Assembly (NCBI GenBank): GCA_020051095.1
Contig: JAGVJN010000004.1
Coordinates: 1 to 33,412, forward strand
Reading direction: 5' to 3'
DNA length: 33,412 nucleotides
DNA from: Pseudomonadota bacterium
Lineage (GTDB): Bacteria; Pseudomonadota; Gammaproteobacteria; Legionellales; Legionellaceae
In this document: one piece after another, positions 9,066 to 16,557 of the stretch
Layout of the letters: each line of letters starts with the position of its first letter
How positions within the stretch are numbered: position 1 is the first letter of the stretch
Program-made: the position numbers and the translations under genes
Notes under the pieces: model-generated
Told to the model about the DNA's origin: nothing
The model's database searches: none
What the model saw: the letters and a program-made list of their open reading frames with translations, nothing else

Positions 9066-10857
9066 TTTGGATATGCCACAATCGTTGATAGTTGCCTGCC
9101 TGCTTGATTAATCTTTGGTGGGTACCTTGTTCAATCACCTGACCGTCATCCAACACATAAATCCAATCGGCACTAGTGACCGTGGATAGCCGATGAGCAA
9201 TGATGATGGTCGTACGTTGGTGGGATATGGTGGATAGGGCCGTTTGAATGGCTAATTCGGTTTCATTATCCACCGCAGAAGTCGCTTCATCTAATATGAG
9301 AATGGGCGTATTTTTTAACACAGCTCTGGCTATAGCAATGCGTTGACGTTGCCCGCCGGATAACAAATTCCCGCGTTGGCCAACCGCTGAGTCATAGCCA
9401 TTGGGCAATTGGTCAATAAATTTATCCACCCCCGCGATACGACCTGCTTCAAGGATTTGCTTTCTATCGATATTGCCCATTGCATAGGCAATGTTTTCAG
9501 CGACCGTTCCGTCAAATAAGAAAATCTCTTGGCTAACAAACGCAATTTGATTGCGCCACTCTGACAAATCGTAAGCGCAAATATCTTTGCCATGCCAGAA
9601 AATTTGCCCTTCAACGGGTTGGTAAAACTGTTCTAATAATTTAATTAGCGTACTTTTACCTGAACCGGATTCACCCACAAAGGCAACGGTTTTATGTTCT
9701 TCTATCTGGATGGAGAAATCCTGGAAAATCGGTCTTTCATGGTTGGGATAGGAAAATGAAAGCTGGTTTAAAACCAAGCCAGACGATGATTCGCTTAATA
9801 GCATTTCTTGGCTTGAGGTTTTGCTCACCTGGCTTGCTTCTTGTTCCCAGGTTAATAAATTTAACACACGGGTGGTTGACGCCATTGCCCGTTGGAAATT
9901 GACGGTCACGTCGGCTAAGTAACTAAAAGGCCACAGCAAGCGTTGCGATAAGAAAATCAATAAGCTAAAAACACCCACATTCATTTGGTAGTTAATGGTT
10001 TGATAGCCACCTATCATCAAGGTGAATAAAAATCCGGTTAAGATCATGATGCGGATAACGGGGGTGACCATGGAGCTGATGACAATGGTTTCTTTGTTTG
10101 CTTTTTGATAGTCACTGCTTAAGCGCTCAATCCGTTGTTGTTCGAATGACTCGGCAGTATAACTTTTAATGGTCATAAGCCCGGTTAAATTATTCGCCAG
10201 TGCTTGAGCAATATTAGCCGCTTTATTGCGCACATTTAAAAATTTGGGTTCCAATTTATGTTGAAAATAAAAAGCCCCGCTTAAGATAAAGGGAATAGGG
10301 CAAATGGCAAAAACGGTAATTAGAGGTGAGAAATATAAAAAGATAAAACCAATCAGAATTGTGGATGCCGTAATTTGAATGATTTGATTGATGCCATCTT
10401 CTAAAAAGCGTTCAAGTTGATTAACGTCATCATTGATTGTGGCAATTAATTGGCCGGTTGCTGTTTCATCAATATCGCTCATTTTGGCGCCCTGAATATG
10501 GGCATAGGTTTGCATGCGTAACCGATGTTCGACGGCTTGGGCAAGGTTACGCCACTTGACACTATAAAGGTATTGAAAAATCGACTCCAAACTCCAGGCC
10601 GCAAAGGTGAGTATGCCTAAGGCAATTAATTGGGTCATCATATTGGGATTGCCGAGAAAGCCTGCAAGCCAGGAATGCTTTCGATTAACCACGACATCAA
10701 CGGCGGCACCTATCAAGACTTCTGGGAAAATATCGAATAATTTATTGAGAATGGAATAAAACGATGCCAACAGATAGTCGCGCTTGTCGTCTTTCATATA
10801 ACTTAACAAGCGTAGAAGCGGGTAGGCAGATGATTGAAGGTAGGTATTGCTTGACAT
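9052..10857 (-). CDS. ABC transporter, fused permease and ATPase (MsbA/exporter type)
   Basis: Half-size ABC exporter of 601 aa: an N-terminal type-I transmembrane domain with about six segments (residues ~40-325) and a C-terminal nucleotide-binding domain. Visible motifs are Walker A GESGSGKST (~395-403), Q-loop SQE, signature LSGGQRQR (~499-506), Walker B ILILDEAT (~519-526) and H-loop AHR (His ~555). The start is the ATG at 10857 (MSSNTYLQ) with a GGAT-type site; the TTG at 10899 extends the frame but has no ribosome site. It probably homodimerises in the inner membrane and exports a lipid, peptide or drug. No accessory protein is adjacent, so the substrate cannot be assigned. Confidence 0.9.
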   Translation of the reverse strand: MSSNTYLQSSAYPLLRLLSYMKDDKRDYLLASFYSILNKLFDIFPEVLIGAAVDVVVNRKHSWLAGFLGNPNMMTQLIALGILTFAAWSLESIFQYLYSVKWRNLAQAVEHRLRMQTYAHIQGAKMSDIDETATGQLIATINDDVNQLERFLEDGINQIIQITASTILIGFIFLYFSPLITVFAICPIPFILSGAFYFQHKLEPKFLNVRNKAANIAQALANNLTGLMTIKSYTAESFEQQRIERLSSDYQKANKETIVISSMVTPVIRIMILTGFLFTLMIGGYQTINYQMNVGVFSLLIFLSQRLLWPFSYLADVTVNFQRAMASTTRVLNLLTWEQEASQVSKTSSQEMLLSESSSGLVLNQLSFSYPNHERPIFQDFSIQIEEHKTVAFVGESGSGKSTLIKLLEQFYQPVEGQIFWHGKDICAYDLSEWRNQIAFVSQEIFLFDGTVAENIAYAMGNIDRKQILEAGRIAGVDKFIDQLPNGYDSAVGQRGNLLSGGQRQRIAIARAVLKNTPILILDEATSAVDNETELAIQTALSTISHQRTTIIIAHRLSTVTSADWIYVLDDGQVIEQGTHQRLIKQAGNYQRLWHIQTGQF

Positions 10858-10899
10858 CAAAACGAAATCCAATGTATAGGACTTAGGCAAAACTCCCAA

Positions 10900-11134
10900 T
10901 TTCTTCGTTAAAAAAAGTTTTTAATTCAGTCAGTTAGTTAGTTAATCTAAACTCCCTCATTAAAAAACCATTTTTTGCCTCGACTTTGGGGTTTTTCGTC
11001 AGTCCTGATGTATCTTAATTTGCTATAAAGTCTACCTAATTCTTCCCAAAAAATACATCAAGATAATAACTTCGAATGAATAACCCCTCATCCGGACCCT
11101 GTGTGACCGGAACATAGGTAACCAAAATGTCCGC
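10900..11134. other. Intergenic stretch with possible mobile-element remnant
   Basis: No credible ORF. It contains an AT-rich part with T-tracts and separated TGATGTAT/ATACATCA arms. From ~11090 there is a segment with ACATAGG repeated at 11112 and 11137, running into the 3' end of hipA. The second part resembles the kind of short sequence found beside insertion sequences, but I cannot identify an IS. Confidence 0.3.
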
Positions 11135-12457
11135 TTACATAGGGTGGTCCGACCCGCAGCGATTTCGTACCTTTTTCATTCCTGTAAAGACAGCATCACA
11201 AATTTGGGATGGAAAGTTCGTTGGTAAAATTGTCTTGACTTGGTCAATCACCTCATCCATATGCTCAAACACGGCCGTAATAATTTCCCGCATTTTATGC
11301 TCAGGAAAGTGACATTGTTTTGCCATTGAGTACCAATGACGAAGCTGAATGGATTGCCAATCATAATGGGTGTTCGCCGATCGCACGGCCATTGCCATTT
11401 TAATCTTTTGCCACTCAAGTTCGCGCTTTTCCGCGATAGGGTAAGCTGACATGACATCATAAATGGGGCTCAGCTGAAAGCGGCCTTGGGGTTTTAACAA
11501 CACACTGAAATTTTTTGCATGACCATCTATCGCGCCCATGACCCAGAACAAAAACACCGTTTTAAAAAACTGCTCTCTTGCTTCTAATGCGTTTTCTGAA
11601 TTTTGTAATAGGGACATAATCGCTTTTATCCCCGGTCCCCCATCTGACTCATATTTTAATCCTGGCGGAACACCAAGCACCTGGCAAAAGTCTTCTTGCG
11701 GTAAGCGAATTAGCCATCGTTTGGCGGGAGACCACATTCTGTCAAAGCGCTCAACAACCAACGCTTTAACGTCATCAAACTTGGCCATAACAACCTGATT
11801 GACTGGCAAATGATAAGCGGCTAGGATTTGTAGACATAACCATTCATTTTCAATGCTGTCAGATAAGTCAATGCCAGCGTGAGCAAGTCGGCCAATCGGT
11901 AGCTTGATAATATGGCTGGTTGGCGTGGTTTCATGCGGTAAACACCAGTGATTTTGATACCAAAGTAGGGCTGTTTTCTCTTGAGCGCCTGCAATTGAAA
12001 TTCTAAAATCAGAGTTTACTTGCATACCAAGCGGTGCTGTTTGGTAACTTTTTAGCAATTTGGCAATATGAGTGTCGTCAATTTTTTCTGCTTTAACTGT
12101 CTTAATATCGTCATTTAAAGGCTCAGTCAGTAACTGTAATGCGCCAACACAGTCACCGCCAATTTGGGATAATAAATCAAAACATTTCGTCGATTCGGCA
12201 TTAAACCGTGCTTGTATTCTTTTACGAATTGCATCACTGTCAGGAAGGAGGTTTTCAAAATAACATTCGACAATAGGTCCTTTGTATGGCACTTCAGTCA
12301 GCGGCATCGATAAACTAACTGGGCGTGCAAGCGAATCATCCAGCCAGTATTGGTCATATGTAAATACTAATTGACCTGTCGATTCTCTCAACAGTTTTCC
12401 AACACTGACGCCATTCATATAGACAAATAATTCGCGGTAACGTTTCTTTCTCGTCAT
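11135..12457 (-). CDS. hipA: Serine/threonine kinase toxin HipA
   Basis: Type II toxin of the HipBA module. In E. coli HipA phosphorylates glutamyl-tRNA synthetase, blocks translation and promotes persistence; HipB neutralises it. At 440 aa it matches E. coli HipA in length and co-linear motifs: DFRISIAGAQEKTALL with the autophosphorylated Ser (Ser154 here, Ser150 in E. coli), the ATP-binding Lys in HIIKLP (Lys185), ERFDR, KYESDGGPG, catalytic GAIDGHAKNF (Asp311, Asn316) and the metal-binding YDVMSAYP (Asp334). All key residues are present, so the kinase should be active. The start codon abuts the hipB stop (TAAATG), so the two genes are probably translationally coupled. The extreme C-terminus (CGSDHPM) differs from E. 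coli and may be read-through into flanking sequence. Confidence 0.96.
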   Translation of the reverse strand: MTRKKRYRELFVYMNGVSVGKLLRESTGQLVFTYDQYWLDDSLARPVSLSMPLTEVPYKGPIVECYFENLLPDSDAIRKRIQARFNAESTKCFDLLSQIGGDCVGALQLLTEPLNDDIKTVKAEKIDDTHIAKLLKSYQTAPLGMQVNSDFRISIAGAQEKTALLWYQNHWCLPHETTPTSHIIKLPIGRLAHAGIDLSDSIENEWLCLQILAAYHLPVNQVVMAKFDDVKALVVERFDRMWSPAKRWLIRLPQEDFCQVLGVPPGLKYESDGGPGIKAIMSLLQNSENALEAREQFFKTVFLFWVMGAIDGHAKNFSVLLKPQGRFQLSPIYDVMSAYPIAEKRELEWQKIKMAMAVRSANTHYDWQSIQLRHWYSMAKQCHFPEHKMREIITAVFEHMDEVIDQVKTILPTNFPSQICDAVFTGMKKVRNRCGSDHPM

Positions 12458-12706
12458 TTACCACGATTCCTTGTTTTCTTGCTGGCGGCTATCCTTGGAG
12501 CGGATAACCATTTCAAGATCTAACGCTGCCAAAATGCGAAATAAGGTTGAAAGTCGAGTCCCTTCAGCACCTTGCTCGACGCTTGAGAGTGTACTTTGCT
12601 CAATATTTATTTGCGCCCCTACCTCTGTTTGCGTTAATTTTTTAGCCTTTCGTTGGCGTCTTATCGCAGCACCTAGGCTATTCAACGAGTGAATTAATTG
12701 TTCCAT
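12458..12706 (-). CDS. hipB: Antitoxin HipB, XRE-family repressor
   Basis: Small helix-turn-helix protein that binds HipA and represses the operon. The XRE fold is seen in LGAAIRRQRKAKKLTQTEVG and INIEQSTLSSVEQG. It ends in QQENKESW, matching the E. coli HipB tail (QQNLEW) including the terminal Trp. Two ATGs are possible: 12727 (89 aa) and 12706 (82 aa, MEQLIHSLN). The predicted transcript start lies only a few nt before 12727, while 12706 has AGGTGG 3 nt upstream, so I prefer 12706; E. coli HipB has 88 aa, which keeps the longer form possible. Confidence 0.92.
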   Translation of the reverse strand: MEQLIHSLNSLGAAIRRQRKAKKLTQTEVGAQINIEQSTLSSVEQGAEGTRLSTLFRILAALDLEMVIRSKDSRQQENKESW

Positions 12707-12738
12707 TCTCCACCTGTGGTTTACCATCTCTTCTATTA

Positions 12739-12767
12739 ATAATATAGCTGTTCAACCATAAAGTCAA
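12739..12767 (-). promoter_or_regulatory. hipBA promoter
   Basis: Minus-strand TTGACT (12762-12767) and TATTAT (12739-12744) are separated by exactly 17 nt, a near-consensus sigma70 promoter. Operator 1 (12743-12760) fills the spacer and touches the -10 element, so HipB binding would block polymerase directly. Confidence 0.75.
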
Positions 12768-12822
12768 AATATAGCTGAACAGCTATAAAATTAAAATATA
12801 GCTATTCAGCCATATATAGCTA
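12743..12822. promoter_or_regulatory. Three HipB-type operators with 27-bp phasing
   Basis: Three related 18-bp sites are TATAGCTGTTCAACCATA (12743-12760), TATAGCTGAACAGCTATA (12770-12787, perfect 8-bp arms) and TATAGCTATTCAGCCATA (12797-12814). Their starts are exactly 27 bp apart, and an extra half site TATAGCTA follows at 12815-12822. Their position over the hipBA promoter and the known multi-operator arrangement of E. coli hipBA make them the likely HipB-binding sites. They differ from the E. coli consensus (TATCC-N8-GGATA). Confidence 0.8.
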
Positions 12823-12840
12823 AGTTCCTATAATTCGATT

Positions 12841-13095
12841 ATGGCCACTGGGGCAATTACAAACGCAATAAACGTGGATGAGAACAATGGTGATCAAAAT
12901 GGTGCCCCCGTATATACGGGCACTAACACCCTGGGAATGGCTGACGTTTTCTTATGCACTGATTGGACAGATCCTACAAATGCATCTATAGGGATAGTTG
13001 GACGTACCGACTTTACAGGTGCATTTTGGACAAATCTCACAGATAGTAGTTGTGACTTCCAACAAAATATTTATTGTTTCGAAGAACCAATGTAA
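12841..13095 (+). pseudogene. 3' remnant of a DUF1554-type (C-lectin/endostatin-like) surface protein gene
   Basis: An open frame of 84 codons. The second half (VFLCTDWTDPTNASIGIVGR to FWTNLTDSSCDFQQNIYCFE) has the spacing and Cys/Trp pattern of the C-terminal part of DUF1554 domains, which are found in repetitive secreted proteins. The domain's N-terminal part, a signal peptide and a ribosome site are all missing, and the frame begins immediately beside the hipBA operators. This fits a gene whose 5' end was lost when hipBA arrived. An in-frame ATG and a TATAAT (12829-12834) exist by position, but I do not think an intact protein is made. Confidence 0.5.
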
Positions 13096-13235
13096 GCGGA
13101 TGTGGCGCTGGTTTTCTATTATTACATCCACCCAACCACCTTATTCTTGGTGAAGATCTAGCAGAAGTGAATAATCCTTCCTATGCTTTAGTATATTCAA
13201 ACTGATTTTCCTGCGCTGGATGAAGGGGAATAGCG

Positions 13236-14450
13236 ATGAAAAATACCATTCAATTTATCAGCAACGACGTCGAGCTCTCTGGCATTTTGGAACAACCACC
13301 ACATCCAACGTCGCATTATGCCTTGTTTGCGCATTGTTTTACCTGTGGTAAAGACATCTTAGCAGCAACCCGCATATCGCAAGCTTTGGTTGCCCAAGGC
13401 ATAGCAGTGCTTCGCTTTGATTTTACCGGATTAGGGCAAAGCCATGGGGAGTTTGCTAGCACCAATTTTTCCTCGAATGTTGGTGATTTAATCGCTGCGG
13501 CGGATTTTCTTCGTCAAAACTATCAGGCGCCTACTTTATTGATAGGTCATAGTTTAGGCGGTGCTGCGGTGTTAATGGCAGCGAAAGAAATCCCCGAAGT
13601 CAAGGCGATTGCCACAATCGGTGCGCCAGCCAGTGCAAGCCATGTAAAGCATACGTTTGCTGCTGATATTGGTGAAATCGAAACAAAAGGTGAAGCGAAG
13701 GTACAACTCGGTCCGCGACAATTTACCATCAAACAGCAGTTTCTGGAAGATATTGATCGCTATGCTGAAACCATTCATAGCGCCAGTGGCAAGGGATTAT
13801 TAATTCTTCATTCACCAATAGATGCCATTGTCCCCATTGAGGAGGCAGAAAAAATATACAAAGCGGCCAAGCATCCCAAAAGCTTTATAAGCTTGGATAG
13901 AGCGGATCATTTGTTAAGTAAAGCCTCCGATGCGCTGTATGTTGCAAAATCGATTGCTGCTTGGGCGAGTCATTATCTGGAGGTGGGTGCTTCGACTGTT
14001 AAAGCCAAGATACACGTCGATAAAGGCCATGTGATAGTTGAAGAACGCGATCATCGCTTCACTCAAGATGTCGATACCGATGATCATCATTGGCTGGCAG
14101 ATGAACCGGTGCACGTTGGTGGGCAAAACCTAGGTCCTGATCCGTATGAACACCTTCTTGCTGCCTTGGGTGTTTGCACCGCCATGACCATACGCCTGGT
14201 GGCTAATCGAAACCAATGGCCGCTGGAGAATATCCAGGTCAGCTTATCCCATGCGCGCGAACATAGCGATGATTGTGCGAGTTGCGATGGCAAATCGGGT
14301 TACTTGGAAACAATCGTGCGGCAAATTCAAATGAGTGGGGATCTGAATGAACAACAAAAGGCTCGATTAACCGAGGTGGCCGATAAATGCCCTGTGCATA
14401 AGACAATGTCACACCCTTTAAGGATTGATACAAAAGTGTCTTTCTCATAA
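13236..14450 (+). CDS. Alpha/beta hydrolase fused to OsmC-family peroxiredoxin-like domain
   Basis: Two-domain protein of 404 aa, a known fusion type. Residues 1-~250 are an alpha/beta hydrolase with nucleophile elbow GHSLGG (Ser106), probable acid Asp196 (HSPIDAIVP) and His225 (RADHLL). Residues ~255-404 are an OsmC/Ohr-like domain with the two redox Cys in LGVCTAMT (Cys314) and DKCPVHKT (Cys385). OsmC proteins reduce organic hydroperoxides using thiols, so the fusion may hydrolyse and detoxify oxidised ester or lipid substrates; the exact substrate is unknown. The start ATG has AAGGGG 8 nt upstream. An additional CASC motif (347-350) is unusual and could bind metal or form a disulfide. It is monocistronic. 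Confidence 0.9.
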   Translation: MKNTIQFISNDVELSGILEQPPHPTSHYALFAHCFTCGKDILAATRISQALVAQGIAVLRFDFTGLGQSHGEFASTNFSSNVGDLIAAADFLRQNYQAPTLLIGHSLGGAAVLMAAKEIPEVKAIATIGAPASASHVKHTFAADIGEIETKGEAKVQLGPRQFTIKQQFLEDIDRYAETIHSASGKGLLILHSPIDAIVPIEEAEKIYKAAKHPKSFISLDRADHLLSKASDALYVAKSIAAWASHYLEVGASTVKAKIHVDKGHVIVEERDHRFTQDVDTDDHHWLADEPVHVGGQNLGPDPYEHLLAALGVCTAMTIRLVANRNQWPLENIQVSLSHAREHSDDCASCDGKSGYLETIVRQIQMSGDLNEQQKARLTEVADKCPVHKTMSHPLRIDTKVSFS

Positions 14451-14498
14451 CGATAAAAGAGTGAATTCGCCAAAAAAATATTTTAGTTGTTCAAACAA

Positions 14499-14540
14499 TA
14501 TAATTTATTTACAATGAGGCTCCTTTTTCTTAAATGGAGC
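14499..14540 (+). promoter_or_regulatory. -10 element and SD-sequestering stem of the His/Gly-repeat gene
   Basis: TATAAT at 14499-14504 is a good -10, but I see no clear -35. In the leader GCTCC (14519-14523) can pair with GGAGC (14536-14540), which contains the Shine-Dalgarno sequence. A short hairpin could therefore limit translation. Confidence 0.35.
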
Positions 14541-14546
14541 TTTATG

Positions 14547-15122
14547 ATGGCTAGGTCGAACCAATTTTCCTTTAGTTTTCTATTGAAATGCTTAGCGGCA
14601 GTGACCGCTGCTGCAGTCCTTGCGGCGGTTGTCATGGCACTTGCTACTTCATCAGCAGGCGCTGCCACATTAATGGGTGCGAGTGCAGTCATACTTTTTC
14701 CCTTTTTGGTTGTCGGCGGTCTAGTAGCCACGTTATGTTGCTTGCCATTTATGTTTGGATCAGGCGGCAACTATTATTCCAACAATTCGGGTTATTATCG
14801 TAGTTCTTGGTGGCCATTTTGGGGTACCGGAGGCACGACCTATGTGAGTAATAATAATGGGTATGGTGGGCATTATCATAGCCATCCCACGAGCGGTAGT
14901 GTTTTTGGCGGTAATCATCATGGACATCCCTCAAGTAGCGGTGGATTTGGCGGTAATCATCATGGACATCCCTCAAGTAGCGGTGGATTTGGGGGCAATC
15001 ATCATGGACATCCCTCAAGTAGCGGTGGATTTGGCGGCAATCACCACGGGCATTCTTCAAATGTCGGTGGATTTGGCGGCACACCGTCAGTTGGTAATAT
15101 GGGGCACCATCACGGCCGATAA
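14547..15122 (+). CDS. Small membrane protein with His/Gly-rich tandem repeats
   Basis: 191 aa, not a family I recognise. Start ATG at 14547 (MARSNQFSF) with GGAG 7 nt upstream; the adjacent ATG at 14544 is an alternative. Two hydrophobic segments (about 12-36 and 40-65, Ala/Val rich, ending LCCLPF) are followed by a Gly/Asn/Tyr-rich linker with SSWWPFWG. A C-terminal tail has four tandem 14-residue units of type GGNHHGHPSSSGGF and ends MGHHHGR. The tail is probably disordered and carries at least 14 His, so it may bind transition metals (inference). It is upstream of, and co-directional with, a secreted small protein that has its own promoter. Confidence 0.65.
   Translation: MARSNQFSFSFLLKCLAAVTAAAVLAAVVMALATSSAGAATLMGASAVILFPFLVVGGLVATLCCLPFMFGSGGNYYSNNSGYYRSSWWPFWGTGGTTYVSNNNGYGGHYHSHPTSGSVFGGNHHGHPSSSGGFGGNHHGHPSSSGGFGGNHHGHPSSSGGFGGNHHGHSSNVGGFGGTPSVGNMGHHHGR
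14907..15074 (+). repeat. Four 42-bp in-frame tandem repeats
   Basis: Units at 14907-14948, 14949-14990, 14991-15032 and 15033-15074 each encode 14 residues (GGNHHGHPSSSGGF). Units 1-3 are nearly identical in DNA, with only third-position changes; unit 4 has diverged (HSSNV). Near-identity implies recent expansion, and copy number is likely to vary between strains. Confidence 0.9.
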
Positions 15123-15235
15123 ACAAGGTCGCTTGGTTGTTTTTATATTAATTGTGGTTGGATTGGGTGGCTTGGGTTTGATCCATTTAGAGCAAAGCCT
15201 GCCGATTTTTTAATGTCAAATTTTATACTTTTATA

Positions 15236-15264
15236 TTGATCAGGATGATTGTTTTGTTTACTAT
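15236..15264 (+). promoter_or_regulatory. Promoter of the secreted 134-aa protein
   Basis: TTGATC (15236-15241) and TACTAT (15259-15264) are separated by 17 nt, with a predicted transcript start about 20 nt before the start codon. Confidence 0.5.
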
Positions 15265-15291
15265 GCAATCTCCTATCATTCGGAGATGATT

Positions 15292-15696
15292 ATGAAGTTA
15301 AAGATTTTTGCGTTATGTTTGTTAGCGGCAATTGGTTTTAATCTACAAGCTGCCCAGACGCGTCATATGCATACGATGGCTGAAAAAGCCGATAGTAAAA
15401 AAATGATGTTGCCTGGTTATTGTGAAATCGAAGTCGTTAATCGCAGTTTCGAACCCGTTCATGTATCAGGTCAGTATTTAGATGGTGCCTATTTAACGCC
15501 ATTTGATATTTATCCTTTTGATAGCGCACATTATATCAGTGTCTATTATTATGGTTGCCAGTCAGGCATGTACATCACCATTCAAAACTTTGCAGGGTAT
15601 GTGATGTACTCAGGCTACACCCCAGTTTATCAAACGTTGGTTATCTACCCAACAATCGCGAATAAGCAATCTGCTGTTAAAGCGCAGTCTAAGTAA
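15292..15696 (+). CDS. Small secreted protein of unknown function
   Basis: 134 aa. The start is the second ATG (15292, MKLKIFALCLL) because GGAG lies 6 nt upstream; the ATG at 15286 directly abuts the ribosome site. A clear Sec signal peptide is present with cleavage after LQAA (about residue 20). The mature part is short, Tyr-rich and probably beta-stranded (YCEIEVVNRSFEPVHVSGQY, YISVYYYGCQSGMYITIQNF), with two Cys that could form a disulfide. The family is not recognised. It is likely a small periplasmic or extracellular beta-sandwich protein. It converges on ychJ. Confidence 0.65.
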   Translation: MKLKIFALCLLAAIGFNLQAAQTRHMHTMAEKADSKKMMLPGYCEIEVVNRSFEPVHVSGQYLDGAYLTPFDIYPFDSAHYISVYYYGCQSGMYITIQNFAGYVMYSGYTPVYQTLVIYPTIANKQSAVKAQSK

Positions 15697-15705
15697 TCAA
15701 AGAGC

Positions 15706-15723
15706 GTCGGGCCAAGGCCCGAC
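15706..15723. terminator. Perfect 18-bp palindrome between convergent genes
   Basis: GTCGGGCCAAGGCCCGAC lies in the 27-nt gap between two stop codons (15696 and 15724). It is another copy of the GTCGGGC repeat family and probably serves as a shared 3' hairpin, although no strong T-run follows on either strand. Confidence 0.55.
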
Positions 15724-16200
15724 TTACTTCCCTCCGTGACAATTTTTATATTTTTTTCCACTTTGGCAAGGGCATGGGGCGTTATTGGCCACGCGTATTT
15801 GCTTTGTTGGCCGAAGGCCTTTGCAATAAAACCATTGTTGAAGTTGGGTATCATAGTCAAATTGACTTAACTCGTGAATCGAGTCGAGTTGATTGTTTTG
15901 AAGAAACCATGCGATAAATTCCACATAAGCAATATTTTCCACTTGCTTATCATGAAAATTACGAACGATCTGTAACCCTAGCCATTGGACTGACTGGGCA
16001 AAAGACTTCGTTGACGCCTGATTAAAGCCAATGCTTGGATCGCCACGTTGAGTCTTTTCAATATAATCCACATTGGCTACGCAAAAGGCACTATAACGTG
16101 ACTTCATTAAAGCCAGAGCGGTTGGGGCATTAAAATGCCTATGGTACGCTTCGCAGCAAGATTGGAATGGTTGCCCAGAACCACAATAGCATCGGGTCAT
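15724..16200 (-). CDS. ychJ: YchJ family (UPF0225) SEC-C motif protein
   Basis: 158 aa, close to the ~152 aa of E. coli YchJ. An N-terminal SEC-C-like motif (CYCGSGQPFQSCC) is followed by the family's NTF2-like core (ALMKSRYSAFCVANVDYIEKTQ, FIAWF) and a C-terminal SEC-C motif (CPCQSGKKYKNCHGG) that should bind zinc. Its biological role is not established. Start ATG at 16200 with no strong Shine-Dalgarno; a minus-strand TATAAT lies at 16230-16235. It converges on the secreted small protein. Confidence 0.9.
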   Translation of the reverse strand: MTRCYCGSGQPFQSCCEAYHRHFNAPTALALMKSRYSAFCVANVDYIEKTQRGDPSIGFNQASTKSFAQSVQWLGLQIVRNFHDKQVENIAYVEFIAWFLQNNQLDSIHELSQFDYDTQLQQWFYCKGLRPTKQIRVANNAPCPCQSGKKYKNCHGGK

Positions 16201-16235
16201 AGGTGAGTACTTAGTATTTATAAAAGGGCATTATA

Positions 16236-16491
16236 CTGATCTTCCAGGAACAAAGTCTAATGGCACGAAAACCTGTCGTTTTAGACGTTGGAAAAGGATT
16301 CAAAAATGAGAGTTGGTGGTGAGATTAAACTAGAGAATATTACAATAAAACCCTTAAATATTTCACTTTTGTAAAGAAAAATTTCATCAAAAAAATGGAA
16401 TAATAGATAGGTCAATTCATGTAACATATTGATAGTATTATATTAATAATAAATTCGCCTGATAAGTGAAAAAATAAAAAACTTTCTGATT
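16236..16491. other. AT-rich intergenic stretch
   Basis: No supported gene. A 20-codon frame at 16260 lacks a ribosome site. The sequence becomes very AT-rich from ~16330 toward the PmrA-like promoter of the next gene. Confidence 0.4.
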
Positions 16492-16525
16492 GTTAATAAT
16501 TCGTTAAGGAATGTATTGGTATAAT
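16492..16525 (+). promoter_or_regulatory. PmrA-box-like site plus -10 (copy A)
   Basis: GTTAAT-AATTC-GTTAAG (16492-16508) matches the known PmrA pattern YTTAAK-N5-YTTAAK, and the Legionella/Coxiella form cTTAATatT-N2-cTTAAT, apart from G for C/T at the first base of each half. TATAAT follows 11 nt later (16520-16525), so the box occupies the -35 region as expected for an activator-dependent promoter. GTTAATAAT also forms an inverted repeat with ATTATTAAC (16533-16541). Confidence 0.5.
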
Positions 16526-16557
16526 CAAGCCGATTATTAACCATAGGAGTAATTTTT

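Noticed and set aside
12907..12920. Perfect palindrome CCCGTATATACGGG
   Set aside because: Lies inside the decayed DUF1554-like frame; isolated and with no promoter or gene to control, so probably chance.
14907..15074. Regularly spaced 42-bp repeats resembling a CRISPR array
   Set aside because: The units are contiguous with no spacers, in frame, and encode a clear 14-residue protein repeat.
14749..15213. Long frames antisense and out of phase over the His-rich repeat gene
   Set aside because: They exist because the repeat unit length is a multiple of three with no stops in other frames; the encoded proteins are unnatural repeats without start signals.
16260..16322. Short frame MARKPVVLDVGKGFKNESWW
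   Set aside because: Only 20 codons, no ribosome site, and surrounded by non-coding AT-rich sequence.
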